Positions 23,576 to 33,370 of a stretch of 64,000 nt of DNA are shown piece after piece. The notes under the pieces were generated by a model, which had not been told where the DNA came from, did no database searches, and saw only the letters and a list, made by a program, of their open reading frames with translations. The DNA is from Sextonia rubra (Eukaryota > Streptophyta > Magnoliopsida > Laurales > Lauraceae): positions 72,622,535 to 72,686,534 of the forward strand of contig JASUAD010000001.1 in NCBI GenBank assembly GCA_037013555.1. The letters are read 5' to 3'. A program made the position numbers and the translations under genes. The stretch's first letter is position 1. Each line of letters starts with the position of its first letter.

Positions 23576-23835
23576 CAAGCTTGAAGAGACAATTGGGGCC
23601 AAGCTGAGGTCAAAGGGAATTTGGGACCCAGTCATTGAGAAGTTTAAGAAGCACTTTTTCTTGTGGAAAAGACAATATTTATCATTTGGAGGGAGGATAG
23701 TTTGATCAAAGCTTGTTTCTCTGATTTACCAGTTTATTATTTTCTTCATTTAAAACACCTAAAGTGGTGGTAGCAAGATTGTACTAGATTAAGAGGAATT
23801 ATCTTTGGGTAAGCCAGAGTGGTGGAAGGAAGTTG
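23576..23835 (+). pseudogene. L1 LINE ORF2 fragment (post-RT region)
   Basis: The frame reads SKGIWDPVIEKFKKHFFLWK, QYLSFGGRI and then a worn LPxY-like segment. This is the conserved plant L1 stretch after the reverse transcriptase core. Several stops interrupt it. Confidence 0.65.
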
Positions 23836-24174
23836 CATCTAATGAAATGGGGTCATGTTTCAAAATAGAGGCTTCAATGTAGCTTAGCGGCCGTATTATC
23901 GGCTGTAGTGGTTGAGAGGAATTTAAAACCTATTATAGCCAAGAAAATTTAATTTAAAACATTGTTTTTCTTATTTCTTATTCCCAATAGCATTTCCTTA
24001 AGTTGTATATAAAAAAAAAAAAAACCACTTAAGATTGGTTTCTACACATGATTTGAATTTTTTGATCACTTAAAAAATTCACACGGCTATGCCGTTATGC
24101 ATCGCCAGAATCACTATGTATCACCCGCTATGTAGCATTTTGGCCACTGGCCAGTACACCCTCCACCTAAACGT

Positions 24175-24379
24175 GTTAAGGGCCTTGGTCTTAGTTATTT
24201 TGAAATTAAAACACAGGCTTGTTTTGGCTAAATTTGTTATGGAGGTTTGGAGAAGAGTGAAGACCTTTGGAGAAAGATTGTTGGTTGTATGGGGGAGGAT
24301 AGTTGGGGTTGGGTGCCTGAGAGGGTTGTTAGTACTTACTATTCTTGCCTAAGAGGGTTGTTAGTATTTACTATTCTTG
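24175..24379 (+). pseudogene. L1 LINE ORF2 fragment with a 33-bp tandem duplication
   Basis: The frame reads VKGLGLSYFEIK, then WRKIVGCMGEDSWGWVPERV, typical of the plant L1 C-terminal region. GAGGGTTGTTAGTACTTACTATTCTTG occurs at 24320 and again, slightly changed, at 24353. The L1 reading breaks here and related sequence resumes near 25180. Confidence 0.6.
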
Positions 24380-25135
24380 TGCTTTAAAGCACTTACTCTC
24401 CCCTCTATTTTCTAAGAGTTCCACATTGGAAGTGGACAACTCTTAAGGAGGCATTTATTTTAACTTTCTCCTTTGCTTATGGTATTTGCCTTGTTAAAGG
24501 GTTAGGTGGTGGTAACCACATGCACACGTGCTAGCCAGCCATGCCATGCCATCGCGTGGTGTGGCGGACTGCATGCGTGTTTGTTTCTTGGATCGGGGTG
24601 GTCCTAGATCTGGTTCCATTGCTCGTTGAGCCCATTAGTGGTTATCTATTATTACTTCTCCACACTTACGCAAATGACCATTGCGGGAGGTTAACATTCC
24701 ATGTATTTAAATGTGGGACTTAATGGTCGAACATTACACTTCTTTGAAGAGTAACGTACTAATGACTCTTACTTGGAAATCCTATATAAGGAGGAGTTCG
24801 AGTAAGCTGCTAAACCATCCAATCCATCACTTCTCTTCTTTGCTCTCTTGTTCTCCTTTGGGCTTTCAGCTTTGTAGTCTTTTGTTTTCCAATGGCCGCT
24901 ATAAGCTTTTGTTGAGAGGTCTATGGGATTCGAGGATCTTCATCTATTCAAGTGCACGGGTGGTGAAGATTATCTAACTAGGAAGCTGTCTTCTCCTAGG
25001 GCAGACGTCCATGAGCCATTGTACTTGTGTGGGCGCCAAAATTTGCCTAAAGAAAGCGTATTTAGAGACGTGATTCTGCTACCAATTGTTGGGTTATTTT
25101 TTTCCTTAATTATTTAGTGTTTTATTTATTTGATT
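24380..25135. other. Unclassified insertion-like segment between two L1 pieces
   Basis: It separates L1-like sequence on either side and contains a TATATAAG box at 24783-24790, followed by a pyrimidine-rich leader-like stretch as in an LTR or promoter. No terminal repeat or TSD could be fixed. The small ORFs here have no recognisable domain. Confidence 0.3.
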
Positions 25136-25139
25136 TATT

Positions 25140-25360
25140 TACAATTTCCACAAAATAATTTTACAAAAGAAGGTTTCTAGGCATTGGTTGTCTAGGTTAT
25201 GGGGTGTTATTTCCTATGTGGGGGATGTGTCTAATATGCAAAGGGTGGTCTTTTCTAGAGGGTTGGATTTTCATGTCTTGCATTTTTTATTTCCTAGAGT
25301 CTTTAGAATGGTTTTTGATAAAGAGTATTTAGTTTGTGAGTGTTATGAGAGGCATCAATG
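25140..25360 (+). pseudogene. Probable L1 LINE ORF2 C-terminal fragment
   Basis: The frame reads FLFPRVFRMVFDKEYLVCEC, resembling the far C-terminal part of plant L1 ORF2 (FPRxFRxVxDK). It is degraded and short, with the same orientation as the two L1 pieces upstream. Confidence 0.45.
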
Positions 25361-25687
25361 CAGATAACTCACATGGTGTTTGCCAAGATATAGGATTATC
25401 CAAAAAGAAGCCATCAAAAGAGAGGTTAATTTATTAGTTAGTCGGGCAAATGGATTAAAGCTGCCTAAGGCATGATCTTTAATCCATTCATGTGCTTCAC
25501 AAATTAGATGGTAAGGTAATTTCTTTTCAATATATTAATCCATCTGTTTATTCATCTGCACATTTTCCTCTTTAGGTAGTAGTATCTATGTGCCATCAAA
25601 AAGTTTCTTTTTATTCACTAAATGTATATTCTAATATTTGTTCAACTGCAACTCTCATTAAGTCTTCTTACCTTCACTTTTTTTCAG

Positions 25688-25834
25688 GTTCTAGGTAATG
25701 CCAAAGGTGCTGTGGCAGTTGTAATCTCTATACTTTTGTTCCGCAATCCTATTTCATTTATTGGAATGGCGGGATATTCAATGACAGTAATTGGTGTTGT
25801 TATTTATGGCGAAACAAAAAGGCGATACAAGTAA
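25688..25834 (+). CDS. Nucleotide-sugar transporter, last exon with stop
   Basis: The exon encodes VLGNAKGAVAVVISILLFRN and ends YGETKRRYK with TAA at 25832-25834. The VLGNAKGAVAV motif is the KA/KG signature of the nucleotide-sugar/phosphate translocator superfamily. The basic tail KRRYK is a usual cytosolic C-terminus. The acceptor TTTTTTTCAG is strong. A donor-like word GTAAGG overlaps the stop, so a further alternative exon is possible. However, the protein ends where relatives end, so this is taken as the natural terminus. With the two upstream exons the window encodes about 155 residues of a family usually 300-350 long. Confidence 0.92.
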   Translation, partial: VLGNAKGAVAVVISILLFRNPISFIGMAGYSMTVIGVVIYGETKRRYK

Positions 25835-26110
25835 GGTTTGTTTTCACTTGCTGATGCAAGGTCCTAGGCACCTCTTTATTTGTTTCAAGAAAGGGAGAGA
25901 GGATACAAGAGTAATAGTTCTATTTTGCAGTTACTCTCACTCTGTAAGATTTCGCAGACTCTAATCCCTAACCCACGATCATTGATTCTGTGTATTAGCT
26001 CAAAAGAAATTTCCAGAATCAGGAACAGCTCTTGTTCTTTTGGGTTTTTGTTGTAAGGAGGCATGATATGTATTCTTAAATTAGATTCTAAATCCACTTA
26101 TATTGTAATC
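25835..26110 (+). other. Probable 3' UTR of the transporter gene
   Basis: Sequence following the stop codon without repeats. Plant polyadenylation signals are weak, and no single site can be fixed. AATAAAG occurs later, near 26294. Confidence 0.4.
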
Positions 26111-26298
26111 AAAATGTTCGTTCCTTCATTTGTGAGAACTTGTTAAGATGAATCATGAAGAAACATATATCTGATATTACTACATGCTTCTAAGTCTCCT
26201 TGAGACCTTCCACACTCCCCTCTCCCATGATTGTCATGCCCTAGCCTGGCCCCACAGGGACAGACTGCACCATCCTTATGTGTTTTCACCTGAATAAA

Positions 26299-26300
26299 GA

Positions 26301-26337
<37 letters not shown>

Positions 26338-26339
26338 GC
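26299..26339. repeat. CT microsatellite
   Basis: An almost uninterrupted CT run of about 40 bp with one TTT interruption. It explains the arginine/glutamate-rich ORF on the opposite strand. Confidence 0.9.
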
Positions 26340-27464
26340 CTGTTCTTTTGGTTAGCACCGCGTGACCAAGGTTTTAAATCTTTGTGCCAGTCTTGTGCCA
26401 ATCAAGACAAGGATCTTTGAGTCAATGTCGCCTGTACCTGTCGTGCTGGGTTGGTATGGGTGCGTCAGTCTTAAAATTTTATAAAAAAAATTGGTACAAA
26501 ACACGCAAGAATAATACATAATAGAAAAGTCCTAAAATGTGTAAATTTGATCATTTAATTGCATCTTCTAATTTTCTATAGAGATATTCAAGTTTTCTTA
26601 ATGCTAGCTTGATGTTCATCAGTTTTTGTGAGTAATAGAAAGTTTATTTGACACATACAGGGCACAAGGCTATTAATATATATCTATAACTTCACACTGA
26701 TGGTAACACAAAAATAACAACTTACAATCTATCATATTAACAAACGGTGGGGACTTGGGCCATGGGTGGCTGTCAATTCATCAATATTGCACTAGTTTAA
26801 AGCTAGCTCGATCCTTCCTGCATCGTCTTTATTGGATTATCATGGGAATCCCTATGGATAGAAAACTTGAAATTTATCAAACAAGTCTAGCTTTATGTCA
26901 TTTTCGTAGTGTCTGCCACCAAACTAATATTCCTTGTATGCCCCATTATCCTTGTTGAGTAAGAACTTGTTTTGGGTACCGTTTTTATGTTTTCAGTCGG
27001 GTTATTGTGTGACTTATTCCGGTACCAATCTCGTATCAGTCTGTGTGAGTCCCATTAGTTTGTGCAGGTCCGGTGCGGGTCAGTCACTGCCATCCTTACC
27101 TGTCGTGCCAGTTTCCGTTTCGCTCATGCTGATCTGACATGACCGCGTCGGTGCTGTCTCAATCTCGAGGCTTTTTGGGGATTTGATACTCGACTTGTAC
27201 GGACACCAATTGGCACACTCGGTTTCGTACAATTTCAAACATTCTTATTTGAGCTAGTCTGAATTAGACTCACCATTGGGTATTGGCCTAACTTCTATGA
27301 AATTTTTTTTTTTTTTTAAACTGTTGAACTCAAAAGCCCCTAAATCTTCATAAGAAAAGAAAAAAAAAAAAAAAAAAGAAGCCCCTAATTCGGTTGTGGT
27401 GATTTGTTTCAGATGAGTTCTTGTCCAATTAATACCGCATTAAGCATGTAAAATAGGCTTGGGC
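26340..27464. other. Intergenic sequence, possible old DNA element
   Basis: Between about 26370 and 27245 there are scattered CCGGT/CCTGTCGTGCC-like words on both sides, and weakly inverted ends (GGTTTTAAAT, TTTCAAACATT). No TSD was found. Poly-A/T tracts lie at 27303 and 27360. No gene is seen. Confidence 0.3.
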
Positions 27465-27555
27465 GGTGCTGGCCAGGGTGCCATGGCCCATATGCTTGTC
27501 TCAGGCATGGCACATCCCAACATGTATGGGCCTGGCCTGGTGGCCCAGTCAAAGG
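27465..27555. repeat. GC-rich GGCCC/ATGGC island
   Basis: A compositional island in AT-rich DNA made of short overlapping words such as GGCATGGC, TGGCCCA and GGCCTGGCC in both orientations. Similar islands lie at 11459-11580 and 37195-37385. Such patches are known inside some plant DNA transposons, but the parent element is not identified here. Confidence 0.45.
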
Positions 27556-27563
27556 GTTATGGC

Positions 27564-28022
27564 TAGGGTTGTAAATGGGTATCCGATTCTCCGATTATCT
27601 GAAAGTTTTAATCTATTGATAACCGAGTTTGGGTCCTTATTTAGGAACCGATAAGTAAATGGGTTTGGGTATGGTTCTTATTTTTGGACCTGTGACCTAA
27701 ATGGTTTCGGGTTTAGTTTCACTTTGGTTCCGACCTGTGGACCCGAGCCCCGATATATTACCCCAATTTAAAATTTTTTTTTCTAAAAATTAGCTTTTTT
27801 CTAAAGCATTCTTAGTAGACCTGGACTCGGACCCGACCCACCCCAAGAAATGGTTCCCGTTCCGGTGCTGGGTTCATTCACTCCTTAACGGCTTCAGTTC
27901 CAAATCCAAGAAATTGGTTTCAAACCAGTTCTCGTTCCGGTTTAGGGTCCGTCCTCTCACTAATGATTCCGGTTTTGAGTCCACCATAGACCTGGAATGG
28001 AATCGACCTGTTTACAACCCTA
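27564..28022. mobile_element. hAT-type non-autonomous element
   Basis: 459 bp with inverted ends TAGGGTTGTAAA and TTTACAACCCTA, a common plant hAT terminus. Flanks are GTTATGGC (27556-27563) and GTTATGGT (28023-28030), an 8-bp TSD with one mismatch. The interior is rich in GGTTCCG/GACCCGA-like words and has no transposase. Confidence 0.8.
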
Positions 28023-28112
28023 GTTATGGTTGGGATGGGATGGGATTATGAGCATTCTCTTTCCTAAGATGGTATTAATTCATATGGGTATTAATCTTAA
28101 TTCATTTGGATG

Positions 28113-28344
28113 TGTTATAAGATGTATTATCATATGTGGATGCCCACATTGGGACCCACATGAGATAAAGGGATTCCTAAGGGTTAGGGTTTTCCCTATT
28201 AGGTTGCTTGGGGAGGAAGCAATCTTATTCTATAAATAAGATCCTCCTCCCCCCCTATTATGTACACACACACAGATCTAATGAATAAGAATCTCTCTCC
28301 CTCCCCTATTCTTCTTTGTCTCTGGTTCTCCTTTTTTTGTAACA
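28113..28344 (+). repeat. 5' LTR of the young Copia element
   Basis: 232 bp, TGTTATAAGATG to TTTTTTTGTAACA. One C/T difference from 33692-33923, in the CA run near its middle. Confidence 0.95.
28231..28238 (+). promoter_or_regulatory. TATA box in the 5' LTR
   Basis: TATAAATA follows a short GC-rich segment and precedes a pyrimidine-rich transcribed leader. The same box is at 33810-33817 in the 3' LTR. Confidence 0.6.
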
Positions 28345-28713
28345 CGTTATCAGCACGAGTGCCCTGCTACTTTCTCTCGCACAAGTGCCCGTTTTTCCTC
28401 CGGAACGATACGCTCGTTTCCGATATTTCACTTTTGCCGCATCAGAGCTTCAAGAGACTAGCTTATCTTCGTCTTCTCTCCTTTTTCACGCGTCTCCGTT
28501 TTCCAAAGCCTGGTCGTCATCTCTGCTCTTTTTGGCTTTTCTGGCCCTTCTGCTTTTGATTTGAGTGCAGTTGATAAGATCTAGACATCTACTTCTTCGT
28601 TTTGCGTTTCCCTCATCTTTCTCCAACTTCGAGCGTGATTTTCTCTGAGATTTGTCGGTGAGAATGATGTTCCTTTCGTTCCTCCTGCTTTAGATTTGGT
28701 TCGGCTTTTGATA

Positions 28714-28828
28714 GATGTCTTAAGGCTTCTCGAGCAGTCACACACTCCGATGGGTCGTATCTAAGAAGGCCCTGAAGAAGATCAATCAGATCCCCTGCCG
28801 AGTGATCAACATGCTGCATTACAAGGTT
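28714..28828 (-). pseudogene. Captured exon of a LAMMER (AFC-type) protein kinase gene, antisense
   Basis: On the minus strand the segment encodes NLVMQHVDHSAGDLIDLLQG, then LLRYDPSECVTAREALRH. This is the conserved C-lobe end of plant LAMMER/CLK dual-specificity kinases (AFC family), including the AREALRH motif. GTGCTCTTGCAG immediately upstream looks like an intact intron acceptor, so genomic DNA or unspliced RNA was captured, not a mature mRNA. Beyond the histidine the reading leaves the kinase. It lies antisense to the retrotransposon, between the primer site and the rest of the interior. It cannot encode a kinase by itself. Confidence 0.8.
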
Positions 28829-28979
28829 CTGCAAGAGCACAACGGGGGCCAAAAAGGCACACAAAAGCTTGGTGAGAAAAATCGAAGAAACACACTTTTA
28901 TAATACCAACCAGTCTCTAATCCAACCCAGATTCTCTGCAAGACCTATTAATATACCTGAAGACGGGGCGATTCTGCCG

Positions 28980-29660
28980 TAGTGGTGGGGAGCGGCTGTG
29001 GTAGTCGCCTCTGGTGACAGCCTTCCCCTTGGCCGGAGAGTAAAGAGGAGTGGCGGCGAAGACGCTGCTTTTGAGTCCGATGATGGTGGACATGGCTCAC
29101 ACCCATCAATGGATGGCCCAGATCTGGTCTGGTCGGATCAATCGGCTTCCATGACCATTGGATCAGCAGTAGTTGCTGTTGCCGGGGAAGCCGCTGCCGT
29201 CGGACGATGTCGGACCTCGTTGGTCGCCCCCTATTTCACCGCTGCAGAGGTAACGCAGGTGGTCACTGGGTTCTATTGCAGAACCCAATCCTGTAGCGAG
29301 GAAGATGATAGGAGAAAGGGTCAGGTCAAGATCAGGTCGGGTTGACTTGACCTGTTACAGGGAGCCCAGCCATGAGACAGGATTGCAGGTCGAGTTTGGG
29401 TCAGTTCAGACCTGACCCGCTTTGCAGAACCCAATAGTTCTAGCAGTGTTGTTCAGGTCGAGTCAGGTCAACCTGAAATAGTTTACAGCAATCCAGGCCT
29501 TGAGTCAGTTGCTGACATCAGCATGCATCAGCTAGCTGTACGGTCAAAGGCAAATGACCAGATCGATGGCAGAAACTTGTTTCTGCGATATCTTGACGAT
29601 CCGAAGTCCGATTTGAGATCCGTTTGCGCCTATGGAAAGCTCGTGAGCAGATCTACACAT
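28980..29660 (+). other. GC-rich stretch of unknown origin with an open frame
   Basis: The frame 28998-29345 (115 residues, rich in G, D, S, V and A) has no recognisable domain. The base composition contrasts sharply with the surrounding AT-rich DNA, which suggests another captured genomic piece. From about 29320 to 29480 it passes into repeated CAGGTC/GACCTG words in both orientations. A GGCGCCAAAACGAGG word near 29663 ends the GC-rich part. Confidence 0.4.
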
Positions 29661-29869
29661 TGGCGCCAAAACGAGGATAATTCAAAGGTTAAGTAATTTC
29701 TTCTTATTTTATGATCCTTTATTAGTTTGATAATTATACACTTGCATTTATTTTTATTCCTTTTCGATATGCAAGTATTTATAATTTTAATTCTAGTGAT
29801 GAATAATTTATTATTTCTTATCAAAAGGAGATTATGATAAAAAAAAAAATTGAAAATCATGGATCATAA

Positions 29870-30650
29870 ATAGAACCAGAAGTTCTATGCAAGAAATTGG
29901 AACCCGAAGTTCCATATGATATTCAGAACCAGAAGTTCTATATGGAATCAATAATTCGGACTCGAAGTTCCGTAAATTATTTTAATCTATGAACCAAAAG
30001 TTCTTTCAAATTCGGACCAGAAGATCCGTTGTTTATTTTACTCTGAAACCAGAAGTTTTCAGATCTACAATACGTATTCGAAGTTTCATATGATACTTAG
30101 AACTAAAAGTTCTATATCGAATAAATAACCTGAACCTGCAGTTCTGTATGTTATTCTAATTTAGAACCAGAAGTTCTAACTCGGACCTGAAGATCCATGA
30201 ATTATCCTAATCTAGAACCTGAAGTTCTAATTTGTACTGAAAGATTTATGAACCACTCTAATTCAGAACCAGAAGTTCTGATTCTTAAGCTGAGAATCTG
30301 ATGTTCTAAACTTCAATTTCTAAATTCTTCATCACATTTTTCTTATTATCTTTGATTGGATGTTAAGAACCTGAAGTTCTACATTTTATTTTCTGTTTCT
30401 CATATACATTTATTTTTATATTCTATAACATTGTACTGCATGCTTGATATAATTCCTTCGGTATAATTATCACTAATAATTATCTGAAACTTTAGTTTGA
30501 TGAATTTATTATTGCTAGAAGCAGTAGTTCCAAATAATAGAACCTGAAGTTCTATATCCAATGAATAATTTGGACCCGAAGATCCATACATTATCTGGAA
30601 CCAGAAGTTCTAAAATTTAGAATATGAACCCGAAGATTCATATTCATAAT
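29870..30650. repeat. Array of about 22 micro-palindromes with GAACCNGAAGTTC core
   Basis: Short units recur every 20-40 bases, separated by unrelated AT-rich sequence. Each is an inverted repeat around CAGAA, CTGAA or CCGAA. Clear examples are 29898-29914 (TGGAAC/GTTCCA), 30161-30179 (TTAGAAC/GTTCTAA), 30213-30229 (TAGAAC/GTTCTA), 30263-30281 (TCAGAAC/GTTCTGA) and 30537-30555 (ATAGAAC/GTTCTAT). The outer arm bases change together. Variants with GGACC...GATCC also occur. The same design continues in other parts of the element (31007-32679). Confidence 0.85.
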
Positions 30651-30720
30651 CAAACTTGGGCTTGAGTATTTTGGGCCACGTGAAAGGCTCACCGAATTAT
30701 TGGGCTAGTGGGCTACTTGG

Positions 30721-30743
30721 GTCGTTACAAATGGTATCAGAGC
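30721..30743 (+). other. LTR-end/primer-site junction of another retroelement
   Basis: GTCGTTACA, two A, then TGGTATCAGAGC. This is the usual LTR 3' end followed by a Met-tRNA primer site, as in Cassandra-like elements, yet it lies in the middle of the young Copia interior. Confidence 0.6.
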
Positions 30744-31597
30744 CTATAACCCACAGGAAATGTGGGATCCCCAATCCCGCTGGGAAAGCCCTTGAGGCAA
30801 GATCAGGACTTATTCTTTTATCCCCCGTATATTTTGTCTATATATTATGTTTGCTTTGAATGCTGAATTGTTTAGTTGTTCTTATTTTTGCAATGCGATT
30901 ACCTAGTTATGTGAGTTTATTATTACTTGTTATATGGATCATGGAATACATGATACTGAGGATAATATCTATCCAGTAGACAGTACAACAAAACACACTA
31001 CATTGAAAAAACCAGAAGTTTTTCTCTGAGTTAGTGTTTTATTCGTGCACGGCATCGATCATAGCTGTATCCATCCAAATACTTGAATGCTCCGGAAGAG
31101 TCCACACGAAATATTTGTACATCATTACTAGTATTGACAGCCAGAAGCTGATACTAGAAAAGCTACGTGCATTCTCATCAGGCCGTAGGGCTATATTACA
31201 AGACACTCTTTAAAAATCGAATCATATTCGATTATGAGCAAAACGACAAAGTTAAGCCAGAAGCTTACAGCGAGCCCTCAACTTAGTGACCATCAAGTTT
31301 TAATGTTTTGGCATGATAGGTTAGGTTAATCTAGGGGTACTCTGCTAAGGCAAACTATTGATAATTCTGTTAAGTACTCCTTAAAGTACCATCTATTGAC
31401 CATCCTTTCCACAAAGGATATAGTGTGACATTTGTCAACCCATCAAACCCGGCCTGTTAACACAAATTATTAAAACCTAGGGTACACTCCGTGACCCAAT
31501 TATAAAGCTTGATATCATAGGTTTGTGACCTGCGTGACCCACAACGTAACCTCTATGTTGGTTATATTTCACCTCCATTATTGAATATCTAGACCCA

Positions 31598-33370
31598 ATG
31601 ACGGGAGATATATTTATTGCTCGTTTTGCTGATTGTCATCTTGATGAGACAGTCTTCTCGCCGTTAGGGGGAGATAAGAGAGTTCCTGAAGAACACCTTG
31701 TTCCTGAAGAACAATCCGTTCCTGAAGAACGGCGAGAATTAATGTGGAATACTTCCACTCAATCTCATCTAGATTTATGTACTTCACAATATGAGAATGA
31801 AGTACGGAGAATTGTGCACTTAATTACAAATGAATTCCTTGATGCTTTTAATGATGCAGCAAAAGTGACTAGGTCACATGTATCGGCTATGAACACACAA
31901 GCACGAATTAATGTCCCTGTAGGACAAGTACGAATTAATGTTCCTGAAGAACAAAGTCCAAATATGGCAGCAAATAAATCTACACATGCCAGAAGCATGG
32001 TAGACTTATAGGTTTCAAGGACTCAGCTCCCCAGAAGAGGAGAAATGAGCAATTATATCCCAATCATACTCCAGAAGAGGTATACTCCCGAAGAGTTTAT
32101 GATAAAATCCACTCTCTCCAAATTTCCTGAAGAAATTAATGTCCCGGAAGAGACATGAGTCCCAGAAGAGACTCTAGAAGCCCCTGAAGAGGCAATGGGT
32201 ACCCAAATAAATAAAGAGATCTCTATACTGTATAATTATTCAAGAGAGAGATGGGATAGCAATGAAATTATCATCGATGACGCATTTGTATATGCGGTAG
32301 CTACACAACTAATTGAGAATGATGATTGGGATACAAAACCATGTTCTATAAATGAATGTCGACAAAGAACATATTGGCCAAAATAAAGAGATACCATTAA
32401 GGAATTACAATCTCTAAATAGACGTGGTATATATGAACCTATAGTACAAACTCCAGATGGTGTTAACCCTGCAGGTTACAAATGGGTGTTTGTAAGGCAA
32501 ATGAACGAAAGGCAAACTTGTGATACAAGGTTTCCCGTAGAAACTTGGGATTGAAAACATACACAGACATATATATGAAAATCCCAGAAGGATTTGCTTT
32601 GCCTGAAGCAAAGTAAGAGAGTACGTACTCAATATCAGTAAGACGTTCATTGTACAGCTTGAAGTATTCCAGAAGAATATGGTACAATCGTCTTAGTGGA
32701 TATTTATCTAAGTAAGAGTATGAAAACAATCCCATTTGCCTGTTCCTGTTTATACAATCCTTAAATGGATTTATAATAGTAGGAGTTTATGTAAATAACA
32801 TAAATCTAATCGAAACTCCAGAAAAGCTCGAGAAAACTATTGACTATTGTATCTCGGCCTGCAGATCGAGAAAAGTTCTAATGAGTTTTTCACTCTTTAT
32901 AAATATGCTTCCCATATATAGTTTTGCACCAAAGCTTTGGGTTGTTATTATACAAATGTTATGACATGTTGTATGTTTCTTAATGGTTGCCATCATTATT
33001 TTTGGTATTCTACTAAATTGACTTTGGTAGCTACTTATTCTAACCATGCTGAGATTTTAAGCCAGTGGGGAATGTGTATGGCGAAAATCTTTAACTCAGC
33101 ATATTCGTAGTTCTTGTCAATCGTCTCTTAGTATAGGTACCCTGAGCATTATTTTCGAAGACAATGGGGCATGTATTCAACAGATTAAAGAATGATACAT
33201 TAAAGATGACAAGACGAAACACATTATGCCAAAGTTCTTCTTCACTCATGAGCTTCAAAAGAATAACAAGATTGAAGTCAAGCAAGTTCGTTCAAGAAAC
33301 AACCTGGCTGATCAGTTTACGAAGTTTTTGTCAAAACTCAGTATTTTAGAAATTGTATACGAGAATTGAC
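31598..33370 (+). pseudogene. Remnants of Copia pol (linker, RT pieces, RNase H tail)
   Basis: 31598-32011 is an open frame in the integrase-RT linker with repeated VPEE (VPEEHLVPEEQSVPEER). 32195-32386 resembles the linker before RT (NEIIIDDAFVYAVATQLIEN, CRQRTYWPK). 32395-32520 matches the start of RT_2 (ELQSLNRRGIYEP, GYKWVFVRQMNE). After a large loss, 32760-32880 resembles the RT palm (IVGVYVNNINLI, ETPEKLEKTIDY). 33130-33340 matches the RNase H tail (IIFEDNGACIQQIKE, QVRSRNNLADQFTKF). Several stops and deletions make it non-functional. In the YVDD-equivalent position YVNN is seen, so the catalytic aspartates are lost. The gag could not be recognised. Confidence 0.75.

Larger units (their letters stand above)
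19739..25687 (+). other. Last intron (5.9 kb) of the transporter gene
   Basis: The donor is GTCTGG at 19739 and the acceptor TTTTTTTCAG ends at 25687. Contents are listed separately: MITE-like tandem units, a Copia gag piece and L1 LINE pieces. In 19739-21950 only a short paralogous piece is visible: GGGCCTATTTGTTTGCATTGGAATA near 20820, a relative of GGGCCTGTTTGTTTGCATTAGAATA near 23290. Both look like single ends of a DNA element whose other end was not found. Confidence 0.8.

Noticed and set aside
26370..27245. DNA transposon with GGTTTTAAAT/TTTCAAACATT ends
   Set aside because: End similarity is weak and no target-site duplication was found.
28998..29345. A new host gene
   Set aside because: It lies inside the retrotransposon, has no recognisable domain or splice context, and its length is compatible with GC-rich chance; kept only as a stretch of unknown origin.
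29870..30650. CRISPR-like array
   Set aside because: Units are too short and palindromic, spacing is irregular, there are no cas genes, and the genome is eukaryotic.
31678..31740. Resemblance of CCTGAAGAA hairpins to phage boxB antiterminator sites
   Set aside because: The similarity is a short coincidence; arms vary, the context is a plant retroelement, and the loop alignment differs.
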